From NCBI GenBank assembly GCA_947095535.1, contig OX352772.1:182212240-182276239 (forward strand): a DNA stretch of 64,000 nucleotides, in the 5' to 3' direction. This document shows, piece by piece, positions 1 through 10,734 of the stretch (position 1 is its first letter; each line of letters opens with the position of its first letter). The DNA comes from Poecilobothrus nobilitatus. Taxonomy: Eukaryota > Arthropoda > Insecta > Diptera > Dolichopodidae. Under the pieces are notes generated by a model, which had not been told where the DNA came from, searched no databases, and saw only the letters and a list, made by a program, of their open reading frames with translations. The position numbers were made by a program, and so were the translations under genes.

Positions 1-89
1 ATAGAATTATGGGAAGTTCAAATAAATTGAAAAACTAAGATGTGTACCAAATAACTAGATAACATATTAATCCGCATACTTTTGAAAAA

Positions 90-302
90 ATGAGAGTTAA
101 ATTAGCAACACGAATATTTAGTAGAACAGTGAGTGCCGCTATTAGAACAATTATTGAAACTTCTGGTTTTAAAAGTATTACTAAAGAAGTTGCAAACATT
201 TTGTACATATTAGTGTTTGATAAACTTTTTGATTGTCTCAACAGTGGATCATTATATTCTGATAATAAATATCGATCTGATATTAAACTAAATAGCCTGT
301 AG
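90..302 (+). pseudogene. P-element/THAP9-like transposase fragment
   Basis: A 70-codon frame opens with MRVKLATRIFSRTVSAAIRT and later has a VFDKLFDCLNS stretch. P-element and THAP9 transposases have a central block with the same pattern: K-V/L-K-L-A-x-Q-x-x-S-x-S-V-A-x-A, then about 25-30 residues on, a [FI]xDxLFDxLNS segment. That part of the family precedes the later catalytic region, so this is an internal scrap with no THAP zinc finger and no complete catalytic triad. The downstream DNA is AT-rich with stops. The call rests on pattern memory of one conserved block. An unrelated short ORF is possible but less likely, because both halves of the block occur in order and at the right spacing. 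Confidence 0.55.
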
Positions 303-1920
303 TTTGAATTTTTAAAATATTGTAAGATTGACTAAAAAGAAAAAATATGTTTTAGAGGAAATGAAAACAACTTTAAATTTATATTAATACATAGGTACAC
401 ATTTTTTCATATTTTATACTTTTACAATAATAATTCTTGTACCTATAGTTGGTTTATGAAAACAACTAAAAGTGATTGATAAAAAATCGAGGTAGAATCG
501 AGTTTTATTTTAAGAAGTCGAAAAAGTTATATGAAGAAACACATATATATAAATGTACATACATGAATTGACATACAAACAAAAAAAAAAGAAAAAGAAA
601 ACTAAAATAAAAATAAAGTAAAATACGATCAAGTTGATTTTACGTAATTAAAAAAATTGTCTAACTTTTTTCTTCCATGTGAATACTCTATGTATATAGT
701 TACTTTATGATATAATATATTTAAAAATGTACAAAACATGAATCATATAAAAATGTAAGTTTCTAATAAAAAAACCTATTTACTCTTATTCTTCTTTTAA
801 AAATAAAAAAAATGTTGTAATATAATTTTAACATATAATAATTTGTATACACCTTATTGTATATTATATACATAAATATTTAAAATAATTTTATAAATTT
901 TCATTTTATCACTATTTACTAGGCCATGAATATGGGAATAAACCATGTTCCCGAAATATCGACAAAAAATCGAAATAATAAATAATAAATGATAATTAAA
1001 AAAGATATACAACTGTTTTTAATTATTTATTATTTAAAATAAAAAGCTGCATTTCCAGAAAAAAAGAAACTTTTTAATATAAAAGTAAAATTATAATATT
1101 TATATCAGCTGACCATAGTGTATATGCATTAATATATAAGTATATATTATATATGCATATAGTGTATATGCATATTATATACTATATACAAAAAAAAAAT
1201 AAATTAATATTTTTATTTTACTCTGTAATAATTCTGTTAAAAAATCTGTAATATCTTTGTATGAAAATTTTATTTTGCTAATTTAGTTAACTTATCTACT
1301 GTTTTTTGGTATTATTATTTTAGAATCATGTCTCTAACTCAACCGAAAGTGTGTCTAAAATTTATGAAACATTAATTTACGAAACATGTATGAATAAAAT
1401 TTAATTGTTTTAATTTTGAAAACCAAATGATTGTTTTAAGTTTTTTTTGTTAATTTTTATATGATGTTCTTACTTAGAAATGGTCTTAAGTTTTTTATTT
1501 TTCATTTGTACCTAGAAATTGTTTAAGTTTTTTGTTATTTTTTATTTATTTGTATTTAGAAATTTATTTATATTTATTTATTATCAATAAATCATAATAA
1601 ATGTGAGAAAAAATATAAAAACTTGTTTTGTATTTATCTTGTCTATTTATTTTCTTGTTTTATTATCAGTTTATAGTATTCTTAAAAAATACTTCATGTT
1701 TAGTCTGCGTACTTCGTTTTTAGTCCTCATGTACTACAAAAATTCTTTTTCTAAGTCACATCCCTATTGGTGATATAAAAAAAATTGACAATATATAAAA
1801 GAAATAAAACTAAAAACGTGAATGAATAAAAATAAATTCTATTCAGATGTTGCACTTAATAAGGAAAAAAAACTGAAAAAAATTAATAATTTTAATTTAT
1901 TTTACCGTAATATTGGTGAG
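303..1920. other. AT-rich stretch without a recognisable gene
   Basis: Very AT-rich DNA with no frame of note. At 1100-1195 there are imperfect TATATGCAT/ATGCATATA palindromes. At about 1436-1590 a degenerate unit of ~50 bases (CTTAGAAAT..AAGTTTTTTaTTTTT) occurs about three times. No function is proposed. Confidence 0.5.
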
Positions 1921-1923
1921 TAA

Positions 1924-2980
1924 ATGGCGAAAAAATTTAACATGGTTTATTTTCTAAAACCTGGAACTGACAGTCAGATTAAATTTAAGTCAATAGATAT
2001 AAGCAGTATTTCAAAATTAATAAATAAACTTACAAATGTTACGTCATCAGGTGCAGATGAAATTCCACCTAATCTAATCAAGTTTTGTAAGGAGGAACTA
2101 GCTGATACAATTAAATGTTTAATAAACCTATCACTTTATCATGCCGAACTACCTGACATCATGCAAATAAGTGATACCAATGATATCAATAACTTGAGAT
2201 CAATATCTATTTCATCAATATTTAGCAAAATCATCGAAACTTATGTTAATGAGGAACTTGTTAGCTATCTAGAAAATGAAAAATTAACTAATACTAAATA
2301 ATATGAGTTTAAGAAAAGCAACTCTAGTACACAAGGCGCATTATTTGACATAGTTACTGAAAGACAAGTAGGTATTGATGATTAAAAGTATGTTGTGGAC
2401 TTGCTCACTGTTGAATGTTTTCTTTGACTTGCAGAAAGCTTTTGATTCTGTTGACAGAACTATACTGTTGGGAATACTCTATGAATACGGGGTGCAAGCT
2501 AAGGAATACATGTGGTTCAAAAATTATCTTTCAAATAGAATGAAGTTCACTGAGTGTGGAAAAATAAAAACTAATATGAACAAGTTATCTTATGGGGTAA
2601 GGGTAGTTTTCTAGGTTCGACACTGTTCTCTTGTTATATAAGTGACTTATTCAGTATGAAATTTAATGGTAAACCTTTTATGTATTCAGATGTTTTGGCA
2701 ATAGTTTATAATAGTGAGTCATATTTGTATGTTTGGAAAATGCTATAAATGAAGATTCATCAAATATTAATGAATGGACGAGTAGACATAAATTAACTGT
2801 GAATACAAAAAAAAACGAAATTCATATGTATGTAATATTTAACAATAAACTAAACCAAAATATCAATATTAATTACAACAATTACAAACACGATAAAGTT
2901 GGTGTATTTTCAAGTATTTTCAAATTAATTAACAAAAGGATAAGGGTAGGTTACAAAATATGAAAAGATCACTATATTAT
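1924..2980 (+). pseudogene. Decayed non-LTR retrotransposon reverse transcriptase
   Basis: Three successive frames form one RT domain in order. The first (1924-2301) has SSGADEIPPNLIKF, matching the 'G-x-DxIP' motif that opens non-LTR RTs, followed by LRSISISSIFSKIIETYVNEE, the 'RPISLLS..SKIxE' motif with the proline lost. The second (2375-2614) has FFDLQKAFDSVDRTILL, the catalytic motif A (FxDxxKAFD). The third (from ~2620) has a GSFLGSTLF..YISDL remnant of the G-x-PQG-S-x-LGP motif and YSD where the YADD catalytic box should be, then a WTSRHKLTVNTKKNE thumb-like segment. Several frameshifts and the broken YADD mean it is dead. The clade is unclear (Jockey/CR1-like). Confidence 0.75.
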
Positions 2981-3254
2981 AGTATTTTCCATAGCACTAT
3001 ACGTACGCAATACAGATATGGCGAAACACATATGTACCTACATTAAAAACCTGATACGAAATAAAGCGATAAAAACTTTGTTTGGATATCATAGAAGAAC
3101 TTCAACGAAAATAATTCATAGGTCCCATAATATTTTGTTACTAATTTTACATATAAAATGCAAACTTTCTACATAAATTCATATGATGCTGACACGGAAT
3201 ATTAATACAAACGTAACACATATGTTTAATTTAATTTTAGTAAGCTTTTTTTAA

Positions 3255-4540
3255 ATTGTGACCACCTTCTGTGTAATTGGTATTGATTTATCCCAAGATA
3301 ATTTTAAAATCCATAATTCTTGCATGATTATTTTGCCAGAAACAATACTTGGAATTATTAAACCAAGTGGATTGAATAAACGTGATAAATCTGATAATAC
3401 TATTATTTTAGTTATTTTTTCTGAAGACAAAAATTATTTTCGATATTGAAATTAAACTTAAAGGCATCAGTTGTTGGATTCCAGACCATTCCCAGTTTTG
3501 CTTATATCAGCATCATTAATACGAAATGGTTTTTCAAGAGATTTCTCAGGATCCTGTTTTAAAAACTTCAAGTTTTTATAATACCATTTACACAAATTCA
3601 TATCAACTGAATTTAAAATTTTAGAGACATCATTTTTAATTTTGAAAAATGATTGCACAGCGTCTGCTCCACAAATTAAATCGTCAACATAAAATGAATT
3701 TTGAATTATATTTGCAGCTTCAGGATATGCATCTTCTGAAGTGTCGGCTAAGTAGTTTAAGCAACGAGCTGCTAAATATGGTGCCGAAGCAGTCCCATAT
3801 GTGACTGTTTTTAATTTAAATACTTGCAACTCTTCATTAATATTTTCCCTTAATAGAATGTACGGAAATTGACGATCTTCTTCCTTCACAAATATTTGTC
3901 TGTACATTTTACAAATATCTGCTGTTAATGCATATTTGTAACAACGAAAATTTAATATTATAGAGAATAATCTTTTTGAACTGTTGATCCGATAGCTAAA
4001 ATCTCATTAAGCGAGTAATGTGAAGATGTACGACACGACGCATCAAAGACAACTGTGAGTGGAGTTGACGTGCTTTCCGGGTGTAAAACATACTAATGTG
4101 GCAAAAAATAATGACAAGCAGGAATATTCTCAAATAATGCTATTTCCATATGACCCAAATGTAAGGTATTCTTTTAGAAAATTCGAATACTGAGTTCTGT
4201 TGTTGAGGTTACGATTTAATCTTTGTTCTAAAAGTAAAAATCTAGTTTTAGCAATATTAAATGAATTACCTAGTACTGATGGTGGTTGCATTTGCATTTT
4301 GATGTGACAATAATAACTTGCAGTAGGATTCCAAAATACCTAAACGACATTCTAAGTCAGTTGCAGTTAATGTTTTTTGATTTGTATTAATGTACGATTT
4401 AATTCTTGTTAAATTTCCCTTTGTACTAGAACGTTGCGCTTTCAGGGTTGCTAATTTAGTTTCAACTGTGTCGTCTTGCTTATCATTTCCCCCATACTGA
4501 AGCAAATTTACAAATTTTTCAACACGCAAAATATTTCAAT
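3255..4540 (-). pseudogene. BEL/Pao LTR-retrotransposon remnant (gag N-terminus plus RT)
   Basis: Read on the minus strand. The gag-like start (4529-4266) contains LKAQRSSTKGNLTRIKSYI, the helical N-terminal pattern of BEL/Pao gag. Then, with most of gag and protease missing, the RT begins at about 4085 with TPLTVVFDASCRTSSHYSLN and continues (3907-3467) with MYRQIFVKEEDRQFPYILLR, TVTYGTASAPYLAARCL and NSFYVDDLICGAD. The catalytic YVDD box and the GTASAP motif are specific to the Pao family. In another frame at ~3420-3270 there is LSDLSRLFNPLGLIIPSIV, the connection segment after the RT. At least two frameshifts and a large internal deletion are present. No LTR was recognised on either side. 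Confidence 0.88.
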
Positions 4541-5390
4541 CAATTTCAAATCTCTTCTGAGTGCCCATTTTTTTTTGAGCGGCACTGTAGATAATATCTT
4601 GACTTTTAATGTGTTCAAATGACCAAATGCAAAATAGTAGCCAGAATAAATTATATTTCCAAAATATAGTAGGTCAATAGTAGGTAACCCTGCAATTTGG
4701 GATGGGAAGAAATCAACCCATATCGCACGACATGCTGACCTACATTTTGATTGATGGGTTTAAGGTAGGTCATGTTTAGTTAGTAGGTCAAGAACTTGTT
4801 TTAATTGTTTTGGTTGATGTTTTAAGTTAGGTTGCATGTGTGGATTGTTAACTTATAAGTTCCAAATGGTTGTATAGTAGGAAGTCAGGTGTTAAGCAAT
4901 TTAAGGTATGTCGGTTCTTAATAAACAAAATTGTATACCTGGTTTAAATACTAGGCGAGTAAAAGTAGTAAGGAAATTTTTTATATGAAAATAAAAACAG
5001 AAAATTTTGTTTTATTTTTAAATCTACAGAGCATCTCCAAAATTGAAAAGAAAAAATTTTTGCATTAAAGGAAATGAAAATAAAAAACTTGTTTCCCATA
5101 ATAGCAAATGTACCTATCTACCTTGCTTTAAAAATATGTAGAGTAAAAAAAACGAACATTCTAGTTTTAACAGAAAAAGAATTAAAACTTTTTTTTTTGT
5201 TTTTTTGTTTTATACTCAAATGTAAATGTATAATTTTGTATTTAAGGGAACTGAAAATGTGTAGAGTAAATAAAAAAAAAGTAAGACTTAAATTTTTTTT
5301 TAACCTTCTAGTTTTGAAAGAAAAAATCTTAAGACTTGTTTTTGTTATTGTTAAATTAATATACGAATATACAAATAGCTAGTTACAAAT
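4541..5390. other. No gene; A/T-rich DNA with degenerate internal duplication
   Basis: No recognised coding content. A motif of the form TGTAGAGTAAA..CTTCTAGTTTT-A-AGAAAAA..TTAA-ACTT occurs at ~5138-5190 and again at ~5258-5335, an old duplication with a period of ~120 bases. The flank at 4540-4900 could include a BEL long terminal repeat, but no paired copy was found. Confidence 0.4.
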
Positions 5391-5394
5391 AGTT

Positions 5395-6565
5395 GAAAAA
5401 AATTCATTTATTCGATAGTTTAAAAACTATTCGAATAGTTTTCTTAAAAACTATTCATTCACATTCTTTGAAGCAAAATGATAGAAAAATATTTTTAAGT
5501 TGGTTTAATGTTGGTGTACCACAAGGATCGATGCTGGGACCGACGCTATATCTGCTCTACAAAAACAACTTAAAACTTAAGTTGTGTATGTAAAACTTAA
5601 GATATACTTAAAAGCTAAGTATATCATATTCGCTGATGATACGTGTCTAATGTTCGCGGCAAAAAGAGCTAGAGGAATCAGTTAACGAGGATCTTAGTAG
5701 ATACTGTGACTGGATTACGGGAAATAAACTTATGTTTAACGGAACTAACTTGTTTTTGTAATGTAAATTATATAATATCACATTGTCGTAAATTTAGTCA
5801 AAATCTAACCAGATTTGCGAAAAAATTAAAGGGTTTTTTATGCAGAATGAAATATAATTCCTAGAATGAATCAACGTAGTACTGAAGCCCCTTCATACAT
5901 GTTGTCATGTTGGAAGATGTATGAAGGGAGACAGGTACAAATTATATGAACTGATATAATGTTTTTTGAACTGATATAATGCTAACAATAAAACATAGAA
6001 ACACTTTTACTCATCTTATCATGTTGGAATATGAGTCAAAATGATTGCGCGCTAGACTTGTATTTCGCGAATGATAATGTATTCCACTCGGCTTTTCCCT
6101 TTATTGAAATATGAAATACAAAAACGAAAAAGATGTAATTAAATTTAAATATTCATTGTAAAAAATAAAAAAATAAGAGTAAATAATAAAAAAAAAAAAA
6201 TAAAAAAAAATAATGTAATTACATGTGTATACTGCATGTGTATATACATACATGTGTGTTTTAAAAACTATTCAGTTTGAATAAAACTAATAAGGTACTA
6301 ATATAGACTAAAACTATTCGAATGAATTTATTAGTACAAAATACAAATAAAGCAATAAATTACTAACTACTTTATACCATTTAAACTATGGTTGAAAAGA
6401 AAACATTCGATAGTACCTAGTTTTAATGTTCACCTATATAAAGAAATTATTCATTCATTCAAAATTTATTCGAATAGTTAAAACTATTCATTCATTCAAA
6501 AATCATTCGATAGTTAAAACTATTCATTCATAAACTATCGATAGTTGAAAACATTTGATAGTGCA
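5395..6565. repeat. Cluster of TTCGAATAGTT-type short repeats
   Basis: A motif built on AACTATTCGAATAGTT and its half AACTATTCATTCATTC recurs at 5400-5465 and then densely at 6250-6570, on both strands because the core is palindromic. The second cluster ends in ACTATCGATAGTTGAAAACA at ~6533. The RT scrap and AT-rich filler lie between the clusters. They may be the subterminal repeats of a lost non-autonomous transposon, but no terminal inverted repeat pair was found. Confidence 0.45.
5490..5762 (+). pseudogene. Non-LTR reverse transcriptase fragment (PQG to YADD region)
   Basis: The frame at 5490-5593 reads NVGVPQGSMLGPTLYLLYKN, the diagnostic G-VPQGS-x-LGPxLF motif of non-LTR RTs. After a frameshift the next piece at about 5620-5755 has IIFADDTCLMFA, the F/YADD catalytic box, followed by NEDLSRYCDWITGNKLMFNG, the usual thumb-side segment. 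Only ~90 codons remain, with no 5' domain and no 3' end, so this is a small truncated scrap. It is a different copy from the RT piece at 1.9-3.0 kb. Confidence 0.8.
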
Positions 6566-6569
6566 CTTC

Positions 6570-7830
6570 ACTAATTGAAATAATACCTGTTTTATTTAAT
6601 GCACGTGCGTATTATAGTTTTTTACTAAAGGTAAACAAAAAAAAAAATCAATTTTCATTTTTGGTCGTTGGATATAAAAAGAATAAAATGTAAATTTGAA
6701 TGATTCTATGATAGTGTAGTATATCTTGACAACTTGTTCACAAAATCATTTCCATAATTGTAAAGTAACTTTTAAATAACAAATTCAATCATTTAATAAA
6801 AATAATAATAATAATTAGCTGACCTAAACATTTTGTGTGGTCACACTTTTAAAGTGTAAACATCTGGTTCACTTTTTATATTATACACAGTACATTGTTG
6901 TTGTACAAAAAGAAAAGAAATATTCTTTAAAATAAGAGAGGATCAGATTACACTATTTTTATTTTTATACCTACATTGTGTATGCAATCATTTGCAATTA
7001 TCTTTTAGTAAATATTTTTGATATTAATATTTTGGTTATGATTATTGAAAATTAGAATTAGATCAATATATATTACAAAATTTATTCCAGTTAACAATAC
7101 TGTAGAACAAAGCAATAAATTAATATAATTTATTGACTTTAATATTTTGTATGTAATTTAGGATTTCAAATTTTTGTATAAATAGGCTAAGATTTTTTAA
7201 ATAAAATTAGAGTTATTTCAAGCTCTGAAGAAATCAATACAACTTGTTTCTTTTTCTTGAATTCTAAAAAGGCAATTAACTTTGCATTAATCTTCTCTTT
7301 TTCCTTTTTGCAATTTACTTTGCGAAGTCTATCAAAACAGGTTTGCCTTACCTGATCTAAATAAGGAAAGTCGGCAATTAACTTTATCAAGAGATATTGG
7401 CTTGCTGAGCCGGATAAAATTACAGCAACGTAGACGTGTGACCATAGGGAACAACATAATATTATAAACTGTTAGCCGCACACATATACGTGGTTAGGAA
7501 AAGACTTTATCATCATAACAATAAAAATATTACAATAGTATAGTTGCTGATTTTAAAAATTTACATTATATGTACAAGTAATAACGAGCTTATGTTAAGA
7601 ATTTATTTTGAATTTATTAAGATTCTGATAAATGTAATGATCATAAAAGAAATCGATGGTATAAAATTGAATATACTTATTACCTATGTATGTATATGTA
7701 AATAATGTTTACTTTTACATGTAGAATTTTTTTTTCTTTTAAATCTTTATTACATTCTTAAAAATTTTAAATTAATGTACAAACAAATATTTTTACAATA
7801 CAAATAAAAATGTACAAATTTGAATGAATC
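6570..7830. other. No recognisable gene
   Basis: AT-rich DNA. A minus-strand open frame at 7390-7187 (about 67 codons, lysine-rich, no ATG) was seen but matches nothing I recognise. This interval should hold the left terminal repeat of the Polinton that starts at 7.83 kb. I compared it by eye with the DNA right of the integrase gene and found no inverted match. Confidence 0.4.
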
Positions 7831-8490
7831 CTATTTTGATTCACTTATCAACACGATCTTCATTAAATTTTCGTTTTTACGATTTTGGTTGATTTTTTTT
7901 TTTTCGGTAATTGTAAGTACATCATGATCTTTATTTCGATGCATATTTTCTGAAATGACGTATGTACCTGCAATATTTAATGAATTTTTAGAGAAGCTTC
8001 ATAACTAAAAGAGAATCGTTTAACTTTACAAACATTTTTTTCTGTATTATCTTTTGTGCAGCAAATTTTATAGGCGTAGTTCTTCAGACCACCACTTACA
8101 AATTCTATAATATAACTTCCTATACCATAACATTCTAATTCATCAGTAATGTCTTCTATTTTCGCCTAATTCTGGTTCATATTCCCCTTCTCGGCTAATA
8201 AACAACACTGAATCGGTGTCATAATATAATACTCTACTATCCAGCTTCTCTAGATAACTGTAAAGTTGAAGACGAGCATGTGTTGTTGTATAAACAGCGG
8301 GGTACTACAGAGTATTCTACAGAGGGGTTTGTTATAAACTCGTAAAGTTTAAAAGGTTCATTTATAATGGTGGTTTGTTTTTGATTTTTCCTTTGTCCTA
8401 ATTTTCCCCAGAATGAGTTTAAAACAATCTTAGCAAAAGATCTTAAATCAGGACTATTAACTACTTTATCGTATTCTAATTTAATTCTTT
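7831..8490 (-). pseudogene. Polinton protein-primed DNA polymerase B, C-terminal part
   Basis: This is the C-terminal third of a Polinton/Maverick family-B DNA polymerase, the enzyme thought to copy the element by protein priming. On the minus strand the first segment reads RSFAKIVLNSFWGKLGQR, polymerase motif B (Kx3NSxxG). After a frameshift comes LYSYLEKLDSRVLYYDTDSV, motif C with the catalytic YxDTDS. A third frame gives DITDELECYGIGSYIIEF then VSGGLKNYAYKICC, the palm/thumb part typical of Polinton enzymes. The frame stops at 7831-7833. At least two frameshifts make it inactive. The exonuclease, TPR1/TPR2 and motif A regions, more than 700 codons, are absent: the gene breaks at a TAA microsatellite at 8.49 kb. 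Confidence 0.9.
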
Positions 8491-8493
8491 AGC

Positions 8494-8515
8494 CAATAAT
8501 AATAATAATAGTAAC

Positions 8516-8547
<32 letters not shown>

Positions 8548-8583
8548 TAATATTAATAAAAATAATAATAATAAAAATAATAA

Positions 8584-8614
<31 letters not shown>

Positions 8615-8650
8615 AATAAAAATAATATTAATAAAAATAATAATAATAAG
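8494..8650. repeat. (AAT)n microsatellite
   Basis: About 155 bases of AAT/ATA units with scattered AAA interruptions separate the broken polymerase gene from the 3'-truncated R1-like element. A matching TTA-type tract lies at the far side of the R1-like block at 12.88 kb. Confidence 0.95.
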
Positions 8651-10262
8651 CGTCACCAAGAGGACCAGTCGACGTGAGAAATGATTGTAACTCTCCACCC
8701 GCTTTACGGCGTTCATCACCTCGGCAATGGCATCCACCGTTAACCTACCGGACCTGAAGCCGTATTGCCGTGAAGCAAACCCCAAGCTTCATGAAGATCT
8801 GCAAAGCAGCTTCTCCAAGATCTTCCCCACCGTATTCAGCATGCACAGCGGCCGGTAGAAAGATGGAAGCTCCGGGTCACCCTTTCCTTTGCCGTTCCAC
8901 ACAAGGCGCGTTGTCTTCCAGCGGGCAGGGAAGATACCCGCTGAAAGACGCATTGTACATCCCGCATTGTTCATATTCAGCAAGAGCTCAGGACCAGCCC
9001 GCAACACTAGTTCCATATTTCGCCCGGTAATCCATCCGGCCCGGGTGCTCTCCTTGGCTTGATAGAGCAGACGCCGGTTTCAAGCTCCTCCATGGAGAAG
9101 TAGACAATCTCGCCTCGGTAGTCCGCACTCCTTCTCATCATCTCATCAGCATCCATAGGGGCGACACCACCTCTCATGCCAAGCTTTTGAGTTACAATTT
9201 TGTAACCCAAACCCCATGGATCTGTCTCGACATCCTCCCTCAGCTTCCTTAGACACCGAGTCTTAATACCGCTGATGGCCGGCGAAGCTCCTTCTTCTTG
9301 GTCTTGTGGTCGGAAGACTAAAGGGCAATCGCATCCTGGCTTCTGGCGCGCTGCGACTTGCGCCGAAGCCTTAAACATTCACGCCTCAACTCTGCGGTTT
9401 CATGAGTACACCAGTATACCGGTATTTTCCCGTGACGAGGCCCTTTGCGGGGTATAGAAGCCCCGCACGCCTCCACCACCGTCCTCATGGTGGAGTCGAC
9501 GATCTCCTCGCACTGGCTCCGGTTCCCTCGGACAGCAACAATGTGTGCCACTACCTCCCATGAAACTGAGCGGGCGAACTTAGCCTCGTCAACCCTATTC
9601 ATGGCCCAGCGAGAGAAACCAACCTCATCGCTTGCCGCTGCCGGCCTTCGCGCACCTCGAAGACGATATACTGATGGTCACTGCCCGTATAGTCCTCGAT
9701 CACATGCTAGTTCTGAACAAAGAGGCCGAGCTGCTCTGATGCAAAGCAGATATCTGGAATGGTTTCCGCATATCCTGGCCGCCTAAAGGTGGACACGCGG
9801 CCGGTGTTTAAGACGAGCAAAAACGTCCTAGCCGCCATTCCCAAAACGTGGCCAACTCTAGCGCCCGGATACTCCATCCCCCATTCCAAAGCCTTAGCAT
9901 TGAAATCGCCGCCCACCACCAGCCCCCAGAAGCACCAAGGATCATGTCTTCAAGATCGCCCGCTTTATCCATGAATTCGCCAATGGATTCGTCCCGCATC
10001 AAAACAGCCTTGAATTCAGCCTTATCAAAGCCCGCACAAAACAGCCCGCATCAAAAACAGCCCTTAAAAAGCCCGCACTTACAGCCCGCATCAAAATAGA
10101 GCATACAGTGCTCGTTTTCGCTGCAGTCCTTTGCCAGATGACCCTCTCCGCCACAACCGCCGACAGAGGCGACTCCTGTCTGGACCCTTGCAAGTCCGCG
10201 CTATATGGCCAAAAGCAAGACACCTGAAGCAACGATCCAGGTCGACTCTTCTCTAGACATGT
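8651..10262 (-). pseudogene. R1-like non-LTR retrotransposon, internally deleted and 3'-truncated
   Basis: Minus strand, markedly GC-richer than its surroundings. It begins with zinc-knuckle remnants of ORF1 (CFRCLAFGHIARTC at ~10240-10190). An endonuclease part follows with GDFNAKALEWG at ~9915 and a SDHQYIVFEV box at ~9680. Then come a linker, the RT entry IKPRRAPGPDGLPGEIWN at ~9060-9010, FYRPLCMLNTVGKILEKLL and RQYGFRSGRLTVDAI (~8760), ending at RRLVLLVT right before the RT catalytic motif A. Multiple frameshifts are present. ORF1 and the endonuclease start are joined across a deletion, marked by short direct repeats. Motif order and wording fit the R1 clade. The catalytic palm and 3' end are missing, which is unusual because retrotransposition normally truncates the 5' end. 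Confidence 0.85.
9990..10105. repeat. Short direct repeats (CCCGCATCAAAACAGCC-type)
   Basis: Units of the form GCCCGCA-(TC)-AAAACAGCC occur about four times in ~110 bases, at the junction where ORF1 of the R1-like element has been fused to the middle of its endonuclease. They look like replication slippage at a deletion scar. Confidence 0.7.
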
Positions 10263-10520
10263 TAAGATTATACTGTAAATTAAATGGTTAATTTTTAATA
10301 TAATGATTTTTATAATTTTATACGAAATATGCAGTACACTTTTACTTACCAAATATAATTGTGCAGGAATAATTGACAGAATTAAATATTACACCCGAAA
10401 GTTAAAAGAAAAAAACTTCAGCTAAATTAAACTTTATTATAGCAACAATAAAAACTTCGAATCAATGCAAAAACAGAATAGTATCATAGCAACGAGTAAA
10501 TATTTCACAAAGAAATGCCT
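10263..10520. other. AT-rich spacer before the assembly gap
   Basis: Base composition drops back to the AT-rich local background at the 5' end of the minus-strand R1-like element. No gene is seen. The segment runs directly into unknown bases. Confidence 0.6.
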
Positions 10521-10720
10521 NNNNNNNNNNNNNNNNNNNNNNNNNNNNNNNNNNNNNNNNNNNNNNNNNNNNNNNNNNNNNNNNNNNNNNNNNNNNNNNN
10601 NNNNNNNNNNNNNNNNNNNNNNNNNNNNNNNNNNNNNNNNNNNNNNNNNNNNNNNNNNNNNNNNNNNNNNNNNNNNNNNNNNNNNNNNNNNNNNNNNNNN
10701 NNNNNNNNNNNNNNNNNNNN
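10521..10720. other. Assembly gap (200 N)
   Basis: Exactly 200 N bases, a typical arbitrary scaffold-gap length. The true content and distance are unknown. The gap lies between two R1-like elements in opposite orientation and inside the Polinton, so contiguity of the left and right parts is not proven by sequence. Confidence 0.99.
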
Positions 10721-10734
10721 GGTGAATACCTAGC

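Noticed and set aside
3258..3449. Plus-strand 63-codon ORF
   Set aside because: It is the antisense shadow of the BEL/Pao connection segment (SDLSRLFNPLGLI on the minus strand).
4680..4910. AGGT/GTTAGGT-like words suggesting telomeric (TTAGG)n DNA
   Set aside because: Units are irregular and too few; there is no tandem TTAGG array.
7400..7830. Left terminal inverted repeat of the Polinton
   Set aside because: Manual comparison with the region right of the integrase showed no convincing inverted match.
8489..8785. Minus-strand ORF with long isoleucine runs
   Set aside because: It is translated AAT microsatellite attached to the end of the truncated R1-like RT.
9445..10099. Several plus-strand ORFs in the GC-rich block
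   Set aside because: They lie opposite the R1-like endonuclease and have no family motifs; GC-rich DNA gives long chance frames.
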